DNA from: Comamonadaceae bacterium | Lineage (GTDB): Bacteria > Pseudomonadota > Gammaproteobacteria > Burkholderiales > Burkholderiaceae_C | Assembly (NCBI GenBank): GCA_014190675.1 | Contig: BJGT01000006.1 | Location: 1 to 60,525 of the forward strand | Reading direction: 5' to 3' | Length of the DNA: 60,525 bases | Shown: one piece after another, positions 16,241-26,106 of the stretch | How the letters are laid out: the number at the start of each line of letters is the position of its first letter | Position numbering within the stretch: position 1 is the stretch's first letter | Made by a program: the position numbers and the translations under genes | The notes under the pieces: generated by a model | Seen by the model: the letters and a program-made list of their open reading frames with translations, nothing else | Told to the model about the DNA's origin: nothing | Database searches by the model: none

Positions 16241-18715
16241 ATGGACCTGCCAAATCGGGTGCAAGTGGTGATTGTGGGCGGCGGCATTGTGGGCTGCAGC
16301 ATCGCCTACCACCTCACGCTGAGGGGTTGCACCGACGTGGTGCTGCTCGAGCGCAAGCAGCTCACCTGTGGCACCACTTGGCATGCGGCGGGCTTGGTCG
16401 GGCAATTGCGTGCCACCTACAACCTGACGCGCCTGGCGCAGTACACAACCTCGCTCTATGCTTCACTCGAGCAAGAGACCGGGCAGGCCACCGGGTTTCG
16501 GCAGACCGGTTCCGTAGCCGTAGCTACCCATGCGGCCCGGATGGAAGAGTTGCTGCGCGGCGCGTCGATGGCCAAATGCTTCGGGCTTGAGGTGCAAACC
16601 CTGACCCCTGGTGAAATCGGTGAGCTCTGGCCTGGCGTGCACACCGGCGACCTGGTCGGCGGCGTGTTCCTGCCCAAGGACGGCCGCACCAACCCGATCG
16701 ACACCACCCAGGCCCTGGCCAAAGGGGCCAAGAGCCGCGGCGCACGCATTTTCGAGAACACCAAGGTCGAGGAGATCCTGGTTGAAAACGGCTGTGCCGT
16801 CGGCGTGCGCACGGCCCAAGGCCTGCTGCGCGCTGACACGGTGATCAACTGCGCCGGCATGTGGGCCCATGAGCTCGGCGCCAAAGCCGGCAGCACGGTG
16901 CCGCTGCACGCAGCCGAGCATTTCTACATCGTGACCGAACCCATGGAGGGGCTGTCGTCTGGCCTGCCGGTGTTGCGCGACCCCGATGGTTGCGCCTACT
17001 TCAAGGAAGACGCCGGCAAGTTGCTGGTGGGCTGGTTTGAACCGGTGGCCAAACCCTGGGGCATGAAAGGCATCCCTGAGAGCTTCAGTTTCGACCAGCT
17101 GCCCGACGACCTGGAGCACATTGAGCCCCTGCTGACGGCTGCCATGCACCGGACACCAGCCCTGGCCAAGACCGGCATTAACCTGTTTTTCAATGGCCCT
17201 GAAAGCTTCACGCCCGACGACCGCTACCTGCTTGGCGAGACACCCGAGGTGCGCAAGCTGTTTGTCGCGGCCGGCTTTAACTCGATCGGCATCCAGTCGG
17301 CCGGTGGTGCTGGCAAGGTGCTGGCCGACTGGGTTATTGACGGCCACCCGCCCATGGACCTGTGGGATGTGGACATTCGCCGCTGCATGCCATTTCAGCG
17401 CAACCGGCGCTACCTGAAAGACCGCACGGTGGAGACCCTGGGGCTGCTGTACGCCATGCACTGGCCCTTCCGGCAGCCCGAGACAGCACGCGGCGTGCGC
17501 CGCTCCATCCTGCACGACCGGCTGCTGGCGCATGGCGCCTGCTTTGGCGAGGTGGCGGGCTGGGAGCGGGCAAACTGGTTTGCACCCAAAGGCGTCAAAG
17601 CCGGGTACGCCTACAGTTACGGTCGGCAAAACTGGTTTGACTACTCGGCCCAGGAGCACATGGCGGTGCGCGAGGCAGTTGGGCTGTTTGACCAATCCTC
17701 ATTCGCCAAATTTCTGGTCCAAGGGCCGGATGCCGAGCGGGTGCTCAATCAAATCTGCTCCAACGATATCGCTGTGCCGGTGGGCAAGATCGTCTACACC
17801 CAGTGGCTCAATCCCCGCGGCGGTATCGAGGCAGACCTGACCGTGACGCGCGAGGCGCCAGACCGATTTCTGGTCGTGACCGCCGCCGCCACCCAGGTGC
17901 GCGACTTCGCCTGGCTGCAACGCCAGATTCCGCAGGACGCGCGGGCCACGGCGACAGATGTCAGCGCAGGCATGGCCGTGCTGAGCCTGATGGGGCCGCG
18001 CTCGCGCGAACTGCTGGCCACGCTGACCGATGCCGACCTGTCCAACAGCGCTTTTCCGTTCGGCACCTCGCAGACCATCGACCTGGCCTATGCCCGGGTG
18101 CGGGCCAGCCGTATCACCTATGTCGGCGAACTGGGCTGGGAACTGTACATCCCGACCGACTGTGCGCCGGCCGTGTTCGACGCGCTGATGGCCGCAGGCG
18201 AGCCCTTTGGCTTGCGGCTGGCCGGCTACCACGCCCTGAACTCGCTGCGCATGGAAAAAGGCTACCGACATTGGGGCCATGACATCAGCGACGAGGACAC
18301 ACCGGTGCAGTCAGGCCTGGGCTTTGCCGTAGCCTGGGACAAGCCGGGTGGCTTCATTGGCCGTGATGCACTGCTCAGCCAAAGGCAACAGGGCGTTAAC
18401 CGGCGCCTGGTGCAATTTGCGCTGAGCGACCCCACGCCGCTGCTGTACCACAACGAGCCGATCTGGCGCAACGGGGTGATCGTCGGCCGCATCTCATCTG
18501 GCATGTTCGGCCACGCCTTGGGCCAATCGCTGGGCATGGGCTATGTCGAAAATTCGACTGGGCTGGCCGACAAAGACTTTGTCATGGCGGGCCGCTACGA
18601 GATCGAAGTGGCTGGCGTCAAGGTTACCGCTACAGCGTCCCTGGTGCCTTTCTACGACCCGAGCAGCGCCCGCATCAAGGGGGCTGCCGACCGGGCCCCA
18701 GCCTCGGGCCAGTAA
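16241..18715 (+). CDS. Dimethylglycine/sarcosine dehydrogenase-like flavoprotein 2
   Basis: This 824-residue paralogue of the divergent gene has the same domain order: FAD domain (VGGGIVG at 12-18, TWHAAG with the presumed FAD-binding H48), FAO_M middle, then a GcvT-like domain with SLMGPRSRELLATLTDADLS and ITYVGELGWELYIP. Its N-terminal part differs clearly from paralogue 1, so the two probably act on different N-methyl amines or successive steps. A ribosome site AGAGG stands 8 bases before the ATG. No electron-transfer flavoprotein or folate gene is nearby; electrons presumably go to a distant ETF. Confidence 0.88.
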   Translation: MDLPNRVQVVIVGGGIVGCSIAYHLTLRGCTDVVLLERKQLTCGTTWHAAGLVGQLRATYNLTRLAQYTTSLYASLEQETGQATGFRQTGSVAVATHAARMEELLRGASMAKCFGLEVQTLTPGEIGELWPGVHTGDLVGGVFLPKDGRTNPIDTTQALAKGAKSRGARIFENTKVEEILVENGCAVGVRTAQGLLRADTVINCAGMWAHELGAKAGSTVPLHAAEHFYIVTEPMEGLSSGLPVLRDPDGCAYFKEDAGKLLVGWFEPVAKPWGMKGIPESFSFDQLPDDLEHIEPLLTAAMHRTPALAKTGINLFFNGPESFTPDDRYLLGETPEVRKLFVAAGFNSIGIQSAGGAGKVLADWVIDGHPPMDLWDVDIRRCMPFQRNRRYLKDRTVETLGLLYAMHWPFRQPETARGVRRSILHDRLLAHGACFGEVAGWERANWFAPKGVKAGYAYSYGRQNWFDYSAQEHMAVREAVGLFDQSSFAKFLVQGPDAERVLNQICSNDIAVPVGKIVYTQWLNPRGGIEADLTVTREAPDRFLVVTAAATQVRDFAWLQRQIPQDARATATDVSAGMAVLSLMGPRSRELLATLTDADLSNSAFPFGTSQTIDLAYARVRASRITYVGELGWELYIPTDCAPAVFDALMAAGEPFGLRLAGYHALNSLRMEKGYRHWGHDISDEDTPVQSGLGFAVAWDKPGGFIGRDALLSQRQQGVNRRLVQFALSDPTPLLYHNEPIWRNGVIVGRISSGMFGHALGQSLGMGYVENSTGLADKDFVMAGRYEIEVAGVKVTATASLVPFYDPSSARIKGAADRAPASGQ

Positions 18716-18716
18716 C

Positions 18717-18893
18717 ATGGCCATCCAAGCGCTGAGCCTGCCACTGCCCGACGAGTCAGCGCGGGTCGAGGCTAGCCCGGAGCAGCTTGACCCAGAGGCC
18801 GCCATCGGCGAACAGTTGCGTGAGCTGCGCCAACCCGGCCGACATCCCGACCCGGGTGCTATGGGTGATCACACCATCGCACTACTGAGATAA
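18717..18893 (+). pseudogene. Probable 5' stub of an XRE-family regulator gene
   Basis: A 58-codon frame starts 2 bases after the preceding stop. Residues about 24-39 (LDPEAAIGEQLRELRQ) resemble the segment just before the helix-turn-helix of XRE/cupin regulators, but the DNA-binding domain is absent. The text then becomes unrelated sequence, and the frame ends at the TAA that begins the palindromic repeat at 18893. I read this as a regulator gene truncated by a deletion or insertion at the repeat. A small unrelated protein is possible. Confidence 0.45.
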
Positions 18894-18948
18894 ATTGGAA
18901 TCTGACCCTAATTATTGCTAATTATTTAATTGGGGTCAGATTCCAATT
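18893..18948. repeat. Palindromic repeat element, copy A
   Basis: This is an inverted repeat of 22-base arms (18893-18914 and 18927-18948) around a 12-base AT-rich loop. The arms carry the core TTGGAATCTGACCC. One pair is T-G instead of C-G. The same arm sequence recurs at 43364-43434 in opposite arrangement. It could form a strong hairpin on either strand and end transcripts of both convergent genes. The remaining bases to 19032 show nothing recognisable. Confidence 0.9.
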
Positions 18949-19032
18949 AAATCAGCCTGCACCGGCCAGGCCATTGTCTGCATTTCTTCGTTTCCTAACC
19001 CGCTCATGTATGCATGCAAGGCATGGCCTGGG

Positions 19033-19641
19033 CTACTCTGAAAAGTGCAAGCCAAATTCGCCGAGCAGCTGCGCGGTTTCAAACAAGGGCAGGCCCATGA
19101 TGCCGGTGTAACTGCCTGAGATATGCGTGACAAAGGCCGCCGCCCTGCCCTGCACCGCATAGGCGCCGGCCTTGCCCATAGGCTCGCCGGTGCGCACATA
19201 GCGGCTGATGGCTTGGGCGTCGAGCTGGGCAAAGCGCACTTGTGAACGGCTCAGCGCCTGCGCCTGCTGCCGGCCCTGGCCCACCGCCACAGCGGTGAGA
19301 ACCCGGTGGGTGCGGCCAGCCAGTTGTGCCAGCATCGATGCGGCATGGGCAGCATCGGCGGGCTTGCCCAGGATGGTGCGGCCCAGTGCCACGGTGGTGT
19401 CGGCACATAAAACCGGCGCATCTGGCAAATTGCGCCGCTTCAAGCGCTGCTGAGCACTGGCCAGTTTGAGCTGCGTGACCCGCCGCACATAGGCCAACGG
19501 TGCCTCATTCGAACGAGCCTGCTCCAGCGCTTCAGCGTCTTCTGCGGGCTCTGGCAACAGGAGTTCGTAGGGCACGCCAAGTTGCTCGAGCAACTGTTGC
19601 CGGCGCGGGCTTTGTGAGGCGAGATAAATAAATTTATTCAC
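19033..19641 (-). CDS. maf: Maf-family nucleotide pyrophosphatase
   Basis: This is a house-cleaning hydrolase of non-canonical or dTTP/UTP nucleotides. The N-terminal signature [15 protein letters not shown] is at 4-18, CADTTVALG contains the catalytic Asp, and [13 protein letters not shown] and [11 protein letters not shown] follow as in YhdE-type Maf. The GTG at 19641 gives 202 residues and overlaps the rlmH stop by 8 bases; an ATG at 19662 would add seven residues. It is the last gene of the yebC-to-maf operon before the inserted region. Confidence 0.9.
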   Translation of the reverse strand: MNKFIYLASQSPRRQQLLEQLGVPYELLLPEPAEDAEALEQARSNEAPLAYVRRVTQLKLASAQQRLKRRNLPDAPVLCADTTVALGRTILGKPADAAHAASMLAQLAGRTHRVLTAVAVGQGRQQAQALSRSQVRFAQLDAQAISRYVRTGEPMGKAGAYAVQGRAAAFVTHISGSYTGIMGLPLFETAQLLGEFGLHFSE

Positions 19642-20101
19642 GGTGATAAGGGTGCTTGGCATTGATCGACCAAGCCCGGTACAACTGCTCAATCAGCAAC
19701 ACCCGAACCAAGGCATGGGGCAGCGTCAGGTCTGAGAGCCGAATGCGCTCATGCGCGGCCTGCCTGAAGGCCGGCTCAAGCCCGTCCGGGCCGCCGATCA
19801 CCAGCGCCACATCGTCGGCATCAAGCTGCCAGGCCCGCAACTTGTCTGCCAGCGCCACGGTGCTGAGCGCGGTGCCGCGCTCGTCAAGCGCCACCACACG
19901 GCAGCCCTTGGGCAGCGCAGCTTCGATGCGCTCCCGCTCTGCAGCCAGCAGGGAGGGCAGGCTGCGCGAGCCGCGCGGCTCGGTTTTGACGGCTTTGAGT
20001 TCGACCTTGAGCTCGGCTGGAAAGCGTTTGGCATAGTCAGCCCAGGCGCTTTGCGCCCAGTCGGGCAGACGCTGGCCGACCGCAACAATCAGCAGCCGCA
20101 C
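19634..20101 (-). CDS. rlmH: 23S rRNA pseudouridine-1915 N3-methyltransferase RlmH
   Basis: RlmH is a SPOUT-class methyltransferase acting on assembled 70S ribosomes at helix 69. The GTG start at 20101 gives 155 residues, exactly the usual size. It begins [17 protein letters not shown], has the SAM-knot motif [10 protein letters not shown] and ends with the typical HPYHRE, whose His/Tyr bind the substrate. Extension upstream of the GTG reads only antisense-like Arg-rich sequence and is rejected. It follows rsfS by 10 bases. Confidence 0.94.
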   Translation of the reverse strand: MRLLIVAVGQRLPDWAQSAWADYAKRFPAELKVELKAVKTEPRGSRSLPSLLAAERERIEAALPKGCRVVALDERGTALSTVALADKLRAWQLDADDVALVIGGPDGLEPAFRQAAHERIRLSDLTLPHALVRVLLIEQLYRAWSINAKHPYHRE

Positions 20102-20111
20102 GGGCCCGCCC

Positions 20112-20735
20112 TCAGGCGCTGGACGCAGCAGCTTTTTTGGCCGCCGGCTTTTTAGCCACGGTCTTGACCGCTGTCTTGGCCGCCGTCTTGGCCGGGCGCT
20201 TGGCCGGAGTTTTCGCCTGGGCTTTGGCCGCGGCGGTCTTCTTGATCTGGGCCTTTGACGGGAAGGCCTGCGCGACCCCTTTTTTGGCCGCATTGGAGCG
20301 TTTCAGGCCAGTCACTGGCGGAACGACACTTTTGGGGGCGGCCTGAATTTTGAGCAGCGGCTTGGCCATGCCTAATTTCAGGCGTACCGCCTTGTCGCCC
20401 CACAACTCTTCGAGGTTGTAGTACAGCCGAATGTTGGGCTGCATCACATGCACCACCGCCTGCCCGCAGTCGACGATGATCCATTCTGCATTGGCCTCGC
20501 CCTCGAGGCGGGGCTTGGGGAAACCAGCCTCGCGTACCGCATCCGAAACGCTGCTGGCCAATGCCTTGGTCTGCCGGTTGGAACTGCCCGAGGCCACAAT
20601 GACCCGCTCAAACAGCGCCGACAGGTGTTCGGTATCAAACACCTTGATGTCCTGCGCTTTCACGTCTTCCAGGCCATCGACGATGGCCCGCTGGAGTTTT
20701 TGAATGTCTTTTTTGGCGGTGGTGGCAGTAGTCAT
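20112..20735 (-). CDS. rsfS: Ribosome silencing factor RsfS with basic Ala/Lys tail
   Basis: RsfS binds ribosomal protein uL14 and blocks subunit joining in starvation. Residues 10-125 are the normal domain, with [14 protein letters not shown] (21-34), [14 protein letters not shown] (47-60), [14 protein letters not shown] and [11 protein letters not shown]. Residues about 146-207 are an added Lys/Ala/Pro-rich tail with repeated AKKPAAK-like units, resembling histone H1-type or nucleic-acid-binding tails. Standard RsfS is 105-130 residues; this is 207. The ATG at 20735 overlaps the nadD stop. Confidence 0.93.
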   Translation of the reverse strand: MTTATTAKKDIQKLQRAIVDGLEDVKAQDIKVFDTEHLSALFERVIVASGSSNRQTKALASSVSDAVREAGFPKPRLEGEANAEWIIVDCGQAVVHVMQPNIRLYYNLEELWGDKAVRLKLGMAKPLLKIQAAPKSVVPPVTGLKRSNAAKKGVAQAFPSKAQIKKTAAAKAQAKTPAKRPAKTAAKTAVKTVAKKPAAKKAAASSA

Positions 20736-21340
20736 CAAGTAGCTTGGTAGAGGTGATGGTCTTCAATATAACGGGCCACTGGCTCCGGGACCAGCGGGCT
20801 CACGTTTTGGTGTGCACCCAGGCGGGCGCGAAGCTCTGTGGCGCTAAGCGCCATGGGCGCCATAGGCAGGCGCAAAAATCGCTGCTTCCAGGCTTGCGGG
20901 ACCTGAAAATCGCCATCTGCCCCGCTGCTTGTCAGCCTCGCAGCGATGCAGATTGTAGCCAGGCCGGGGATTTTCGCGCCCTCGTGCCAGTGCTGCCAGG
21001 CCCGGGCCTGGTCTTCACCAATCAGCAAAAACAGATCTGCGCCCGGCCAATCGGCAGCAATCTCCCGCAGTGTGTCAATGGTGTAGCTCGGACCTGGTCG
21101 ATCAATTTCTCGGGCATCGATCGCCACCCGGGCCAAATCACCAAAGGCCAGCTTGGCCATCGCCAGGCGGTGGTGGGCCGGGCTCAGGATACGCTGTTTG
21201 TGCCAGGCCTGACCAGTGGGCAGGATGAGCAAGCGGTCGAGCGCCAGGTGCTGCAGCGCGCTGCGTGCCAAGGTCAGGTGGGCCGCATGCGGCGGGTCAA
21301 ACGAGCCGCCAAACACGCCAATTTTCGGGTTGCCAGTCAA
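20735..21340 (-). CDS. nadD: Nicotinate-nucleotide adenylyltransferase NadD
   Basis: NadD makes deamido-NAD from nicotinate mononucleotide and ATP in NAD synthesis. The 201-residue protein has the nucleotidyltransferase motif GGSFDPPHAAH (11-21), LLILPTGQAWHK, LIGEDQARAWQHW and the C-terminal ALSATELRARL, a variant of the ISSTxIR motif. The start appears to be TTG at 21340, with a GAGA ribosome site upstream. It sits 8 bases after hemF and overlaps rsfS. Confidence 0.93.
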   Translation of the reverse strand: MTGNPKIGVFGGSFDPPHAAHLTLARSALQHLALDRLLILPTGQAWHKQRILSPAHHRLAMAKLAFGDLARVAIDAREIDRPGPSYTIDTLREIAADWPGADLFLLIGEDQARAWQHWHEGAKIPGLATICIAARLTSSGADGDFQVPQAWKQRFLRLPMAPMALSATELRARLGAHQNVSPLVPEPVARYIEDHHLYQAT

Positions 21341-21348
21341 CGGGTTTC

Positions 21349-22305
21349 TCAGTCAGTGGCGCTGTGCTCAAGCCAATCACGGCGCACCAGAAAGTGGCTG
21401 TAGAGCCGGGCTTCGGGCGAACCCTCCTGGGGCTTGTTCTGGTAGGACCAACTCACCAGCGGCGGCATCGACAGCAAAATAGATTCGGTGCGCCCACCCG
21501 ATTGCAGACCAAAGTGGGTGCCCCGGTCCCAAACCAGATTGAACTCAACATAGCGGCCGCGGCGGTACAACTGGAAGGCCCGCTCGCGCTCGCCATAGGG
21601 GCTGTCCTTGCGCCGCTGCACGATCGGCAGGTAGGCCGGCAGCAGGCCGTCGCCCAGCGCCTGCATCATGGCCAGGCTGCGTTCGAAGCCAAGCTCGGAA
21701 AAATCATCAAAAAATACGCCCCCCACGCCGCGCTGCTCGGCCCGGTGTTTGAGCACGAAATACTCATCGCACCAGGTCTTGAAGCGGGGGTATTTGTCCG
21801 CCCCAAAGGGCTCGAGCGCCGCTTTGCAAGTGGCATGAAAGTGGCGGGCGTCTTCGTCAAAGCCGTAGTAGGGGGTCAGGTCCATGCCACCGCCAAACCA
21901 GCACACGCTGCTCCCGTCGCTGCCCTGTGCGGCCAGCATGCGCACATTCATGTGCACTGTGGGCACATAGGGGTTGCGGGGGTGAAACACCAGCGACACG
22001 CCCATGGCCTCGAAGGGCGCGCCGGCAAGCTCCGGGCGGTGCTGGGTGGCCGATGGCGGCAACCGGGGCCCGCGCACATGCGAGAAACCGCAACCGGCCC
22101 GCTCAAACACCGAGCCGGCTTCCAAAATTTGCGTCACGCCCGTGCCTTGCAACAGTTCGCCGGGGGCCTTCTCCCAGGCATCGACGACAAAGCTGCCGCC
22201 ATCCACAGCCACCACAGCCGCTGTAATGCGGGCCTGCAGGCCCAACAAGTAGTCCCGCACCCCCGCCACTTGGGTTTGCTCAAGCTTTGTTGCCGCCATG
22301 GTCAT
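21349..22305 (-). CDS. hemF: Aerobic coproporphyrinogen III oxidase HemF
   Basis: HemF is the oxygen-dependent step of haem synthesis: oxidative decarboxylation to protoporphyrinogen IX in the cytoplasm. The 318-residue protein contains [73 protein letters not shown]-type signatures and a C-terminal LVRRDWLE. The ATG at 22305 overlaps the purD stop (ATGA), so the operon is tightly coupled. The oxygen-dependent form shows the organism can live aerobically. Confidence 0.96.
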   Translation of the reverse strand: MTMAATKLEQTQVAGVRDYLLGLQARITAAVVAVDGGSFVVDAWEKAPGELLQGTGVTQILEAGSVFERAGCGFSHVRGPRLPPSATQHRPELAGAPFEAMGVSLVFHPRNPYVPTVHMNVRMLAAQGSDGSSVCWFGGGMDLTPYYGFDEDARHFHATCKAALEPFGADKYPRFKTWCDEYFVLKHRAEQRGVGGVFFDDFSELGFERSLAMMQALGDGLLPAYLPIVQRRKDSPYGERERAFQLYRRGRYVEFNLVWDRGTHFGLQSGGRTESILLSMPPLVSWSYQNKPQEGSPEARLYSHFLVRRDWLEHSATD

Positions 22306-23618
22306 CCCGTGGGTTTGTCGTTTGTTCGCGGCTTGAGGGCCCGGTGGCCGATATCACGCCGGTACTGCATGCCATCGAGTTCAATACCCTGGATGACGCC
22401 GTAGACCCGTTTCTGGGCCTGACGCAGGTTGTCGGCCAGGCCGGTCACGCACAACACCCGCCCGCCGCTGCTCAGCAAGCGGCCCTGCTGAAGGGTGGTG
22501 CCGGCATGGAACACCATCGCCTCCTCGCTGCCCAGTTGGGGCAGGCCGCTGATCGGGTCGCCGTGGCGCGGCTGCAGCGGATAGCCCTGGGCAGCAAGCA
22601 CCACGCCCACGGCGGTTCGGCGGTCCCACTGCAGTTCGATTTGGTCGAGTTGCCCCTGCGCAGCGGGCTCTGTTGCAGCCAGCAAAAGCTCGAACAAGTC
22701 AGACTTCAGCCGCATCAAAATTGGCTGGGTTTCGGGGTCGCCAAGCCGGCAATTGAACTCCAGCGCCCTGGGCTGGCCGGCGCTGTCGATCATCAGGCCG
22801 GCATATAAAAAGCCGGTGTAGGGTATGCCCTCGGCTGCCATGCCGCGCAGTGTGGGCAATATGATTTCCCGCATCGCCCGGGCATGCACTGCCGGCGTGA
22901 CCACCGGCGCCGGCGAGTAGGCCCCCATGCCGCCGGTGTTGGGGCCCTTGTCGCCATCGAGCAGGCGTTTGTGGTCTTGGCTGGTGGCGAGTGCAAGCGC
23001 GCTCTTGCCGTCGCACATGACAATGAAACTGGCCTCTTCGCCGCTCAAAAACTCCTCAATCACCACCCGCGCACCGCCGCTCTGTACCCCGGAGCTCGGG
23101 CTGTCTTGCAGCATGGCAGACGCCGCCTGCTTTGCCTCGGCCAGGGTTTCGGCCACCACCACCCCCTTGCCCGCAGCCAGCCCGTCGGCCTTGACCACAA
23201 TCGGCGCACCACACAGGTCGATATAAGCATGGGCGGCCACAACATCGGTAAACACCTGGTACTTGGCAGTTGGAATACCGTGGCGCTGCATGAAAGCCTT
23301 GGAGAAGGCTTTGGAACTCTCGAGTTGAGCAGCCTGGCGGGTTGGGCCAAAGACCCGCAGATCCAACAGCCGGAATTCATCAACCAGGCCCGCTGCCAGC
23401 GGCGCTTCGGGCCCGACCACGGTCAGCCCGATCTGGTTGGCAACTGCCCAGGCTCCAAGCGCCTGAACATCTGTGATGGGCACATTTTCAAGGGCTGCAT
23501 CCAGCGCTGTGCCACCGTTGCCCGGCGCCAGATAAACTTTTTGCACCCGGGGAGATTGCGCCAGCTTCCAAGCCAGGGCATGCTCACGGCCACCGCCACC
23601 AACCACCAAAACCTTCAT
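22302..23618 (-). CDS. purD: Phosphoribosylamine-glycine ligase PurD
   Basis: PurD is the ATP-grasp enzyme of purine synthesis that makes GAR. The 438-residue protein starts [18 protein letters not shown]. It has [14 protein letters not shown], the ATP-grasp core [40 protein letters not shown] and [11 protein letters not shown]. The length and motif order are standard. It overlaps yebC and hemF by 4 bases each (ATGA junctions). Confidence 0.97.
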   Translation of the reverse strand: MKVLVVGGGGREHALAWKLAQSPRVQKVYLAPGNGGTALDAALENVPITDVQALGAWAVANQIGLTVVGPEAPLAAGLVDEFRLLDLRVFGPTRQAAQLESSKAFSKAFMQRHGIPTAKYQVFTDVVAAHAYIDLCGAPIVVKADGLAAGKGVVVAETLAEAKQAASAMLQDSPSSGVQSGGARVVIEEFLSGEEASFIVMCDGKSALALATSQDHKRLLDGDKGPNTGGMGAYSPAPVVTPAVHARAMREIILPTLRGMAAEGIPYTGFLYAGLMIDSAGQPRALEFNCRLGDPETQPILMRLKSDLFELLLAATEPAAQGQLDQIELQWDRRTAVGVVLAAQGYPLQPRHGDPISGLPQLGSEEAMVFHAGTTLQQGRLLSSGGRVLCVTGLADNLRQAQKRVYGVIQGIELDGMQYRRDIGHRALKPRTNDKPTG

Positions 23619-24349
23619 GCGGTCACGCTGTCAAATTGGGCGTTGTGGTAGACCTCTTGCACATCATCGAGTTCTTCGATGACATCGAGCAGTCTTTGCA
23701 TGCGCAGCGCATCCTCGCCGCCGAGCTCCACCAAGTTTTCTGCCCGCATGGTCACGCCCGCCACCGCTGGCACAAAACCTGCCGCTTCCAAGGCGTTGCG
23801 CACCGCCTCAAAATTCACCGGCTCGGTCAACACCTCAAGCGCACCATCATCACCCTTGATCAAATCCTCGGCGCCGGCCTCCAGGGCGATGTCCATCACC
23901 CGGTCTTCCGGCGTGCCAGGGGCAAAAATCAGCTGGCCGCAGTGCTTGAACTGGAAAGCCACCGAACCTTCAGTGCCCATGTTTCCGCCGTGCTTGCTGA
24001 AGGCGTGGCGCACCTCGGCCACAGTGCGTACCCGGTTGTCGGTCATGGTGTCGACAATGATGGCAGCACCGGCAATGCCATAGCCCTCGTAGCGGATTTC
24101 TTCATAGCTCACCCCCTCCTGGTTGCCGGTGGCCTTGTCGATGTTGTACTTGATGCGCTCAGCCGGCATGTTGGCGGCCTTGGCCTTGTCTACCGCCAAG
24201 CGCAGCCGCGGGTTGGCACTAAGCTCGCCGCCACCGGCACGGGCTGACACGGTGATCTCGCGAATGATGCGGGTCCAGATCTTGCCGCGCTTTTCGTCCT
24301 GTCGACCCTTGCGGTGCTGGATATTGGCCCATTTGCTGTGTCCTGCCAT
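23615..24349 (-). CDS. yebC: YebC/PmpR-family translational/transcriptional factor
   Basis: This 244-residue member of the YebC/TACO1 family begins [15 protein letters not shown]. It has [31 protein letters not shown] and [20 protein letters not shown]. Family members have been described as transcription regulators and, more recently, as factors easing ribosome stalling at proline-rich stretches. It is the first gene of the minus-strand operon yebC-purD-hemF-nadD-rsfS-rlmH-maf. A ribosome site (GGAT) precedes the ATG, and a 59-bp gap separates it from the divergent ATPase gene. Confidence 0.93.
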   Translation of the reverse strand: MAGHSKWANIQHRKGRQDEKRGKIWTRIIREITVSARAGGGELSANPRLRLAVDKAKAANMPAERIKYNIDKATGNQEGVSYEEIRYEGYGIAGAAIIVDTMTDNRVRTVAEVRHAFSKHGGNMGTEGSVAFQFKHCGQLIFAPGTPEDRVMDIALEAGAEDLIKGDDGALEVLTEPVNFEAVRNALEAAGFVPAVAGVTMRAENLVELGGEDALRMQRLLDVIEELDDVQEVYHNAQFDSVTA

Positions 24350-24408
24350 GGGGAATCCTTCAAAAAATTCGTTACGCTATCGACTGAATTGTACTTTTTG
24401 GGATTTTT

Positions 24409-25959
24409 ATGGGCTCCAACCAAGACAGCGGCATCCTGATCGCCCAGCGCAGCGCCGGCAAATCCCTGGTGCAAAGTTTTCTGCGCCCAGACAAGGCCAA
24501 CCGCCACGGCCTGATTTCTGGGGCCACCGGCACTGGGAAAACCATCACCCTGCAAACCCTGGCCGAGGGCTTTTCAGCGCGCGGGGTGCCGGTCTTCATG
24601 GCCGATGTCAAAGGCGATCTCAGTGGCCTGTCAGAAGCCGGTGCGCTGGGCGGTAAATTGGCGAAGGTGCTCAAAGAGCGGGGGCTTGATGTGCCTGAAT
24701 TTTCAGCCTGCCCGACCACCCTGTGGGATGTTTTTGGCGTGCTGGGCCACCCGGTGCGCGCCACCGTGAGCGATCTCGGGCCGTTGCTGCTGGCACGCAT
24801 GTTGAATCTCAACGACACCCAGGCCGGCGTGCTGCAACTGGTGTTCAAGATTGCCGATGACGACGGCCTGCTGCTGCTTGACATGAAAGACCTGCGGGCG
24901 ATGTGCCAGCATGTTGGTGACAACGCCAGTAGTTTCACCACCGAATACGGCAACATCAGCGCGGCGAGCATTGGCGCCATTCAGCGCGGTCTGATGCAAA
25001 TTGAAGCCCAGGGCGGCGAGAGTTTTTTTGGCGAGCCCATGCTCAACATTGCCGACTTCATGCAAACCGATGCACGTGGCCGGGGCCTGGTCAACATCCT
25101 GGCCGCTGACAAATTGATGAGCGCGCCGCGCCTGTACGCTACTTTTTTGCTGTGGTTGCTCAGCGAGTTGTTTGAAACCCTGCCCGAGGTGGGCGACCTC
25201 GACACGCCCAAGCTGGTGTTCTTTTTTGACGAAGCTCACCTCTTATTCAAAGACGCGCCCAAGGTGCTGGTCGAGCGCATCGAGCTGGTGGTCCGGCTGG
25301 TTCGATCCAAAGGCGTTGGGGTGTTTTTTGTCACCCAAAACCCGCTGGATATTCCGGATTCGGTGCTGGCCCAGTTGGGCAACCGGGTGCAACATGCGCT
25401 GCGCGCCTTCACACCGCGCGACCAAAAGGCGGTCAAAGCGGCGGCCGACACCATGCGCGCCAACCCCGGACTCGACCTAGCCGCAGCCATCACCGAGCTC
25501 GGCGTGGGCGAGGCACTGGTCAGCCTGCTGGACGATAAGGGCCGCCCAGTCCCCACCGAGCGGGTCTATGTGTTGCCGCCGGCCAGCCAGATCGGGCCGA
25601 TCAGCGCGGCCAAGCGGCAGGCTTTGAGGGACCAATCCCTGGTGGCCGGCGTCTATGAGACCACCGTAGACCGCGAGTCGGCGTTCGAGGCTTTAAAGGG
25701 CCGCACCCAGGCCCGCCTGGTTGCCGTGCCCGCTCAGGCCGCAGACCATGGGTCAGATCAGGGCGCTGCACCGGCGGCTGAGCCAGCCCGCGGCATGCTG
25801 GGAGGCCTGGGAGATTTATTGGGCGGCGGCGCTCGTCGCAGCCGTGCCAGCGTGGGCGAACAACTGATTAAAAGCGCTGCGAGTTCCATCGGCCGGGAAT
25901 TGGGCCGGCAGATCATTCGCGGGGTGCTGGGCGGCATTTTTGGCGGCTCAAGGCGCTAG
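24409..25959 (+). CDS. HerA-like ATPase, DUF853 family
   Basis: This 516-residue P-loop ATPase related to HerA/FtsK translocases belongs to the family often annotated as a DUF853 helicase. Walker [12 protein letters not shown] is at about 38-48, Walker B is [13 protein letters not shown] (about 265-277), and a sensor segment [30 protein letters not shown] follows. The C-terminus is Gly/Arg-rich ([17 protein letters not shown]) and ends GGIFGGSRR. The cellular role is unknown. It is transcribed alone, diverging from yebC. Confidence 0.88.
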   Translation: MGSNQDSGILIAQRSAGKSLVQSFLRPDKANRHGLISGATGTGKTITLQTLAEGFSARGVPVFMADVKGDLSGLSEAGALGGKLAKVLKERGLDVPEFSACPTTLWDVFGVLGHPVRATVSDLGPLLLARMLNLNDTQAGVLQLVFKIADDDGLLLLDMKDLRAMCQHVGDNASSFTTEYGNISAASIGAIQRGLMQIEAQGGESFFGEPMLNIADFMQTDARGRGLVNILAADKLMSAPRLYATFLLWLLSELFETLPEVGDLDTPKLVFFFDEAHLLFKDAPKVLVERIELVVRLVRSKGVGVFFVTQNPLDIPDSVLAQLGNRVQHALRAFTPRDQKAVKAAADTMRANPGLDLAAAITELGVGEALVSLLDDKGRPVPTERVYVLPPASQIGPISAAKRQALRDQSLVAGVYETTVDRESAFEALKGRTQARLVAVPAQAADHGSDQGAAPAAEPARGMLGGLGDLLGGGARRSRASVGEQLIKSAASSIGRELGRQIIRGVLGGIFGGSRR

Positions 25960-25980
25960 TTGCCGGTCGCAATTTTTTTT
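25960..25980 (+). terminator. Weak Rho-independent terminator
   Basis: A 4-bp stem (TTGC 25960-25963 with GCAA 25969-25972) lies right after the stop of the HerA-like gene and is followed by eight T. The stem is short, so efficiency is doubtful. Further on, a 14-bp GC palindrome lies at 26007-26020 without a T run. Confidence 0.4.
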
Positions 25981-26106
25981 GACTAAACCCACTGCCCGAG
26001 CGCAGACCGCCGGCCGGCGGCGCCAATCCGGCATCCATCCTGCCGGCACCGCCCACAAAACGGATACGATAATTCAGATCATCCGAAACCAACCCAGGAG
26101 AACTGC

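Noticed and set aside
20102-20293. Arg/Pro-rich N-terminal extension of RlmH.
   Set aside because: It is the alternate frame of the rsfS Lys/Ala tail; the GTG at 20101 gives the exact family length of 155.
26007-26020. 14-bp GC palindrome as a terminator.
   Set aside because: It has no T run on either strand and such palindromes are common in GC-rich DNA; only the weak hairpin directly after the stop (25960-25980) was kept.
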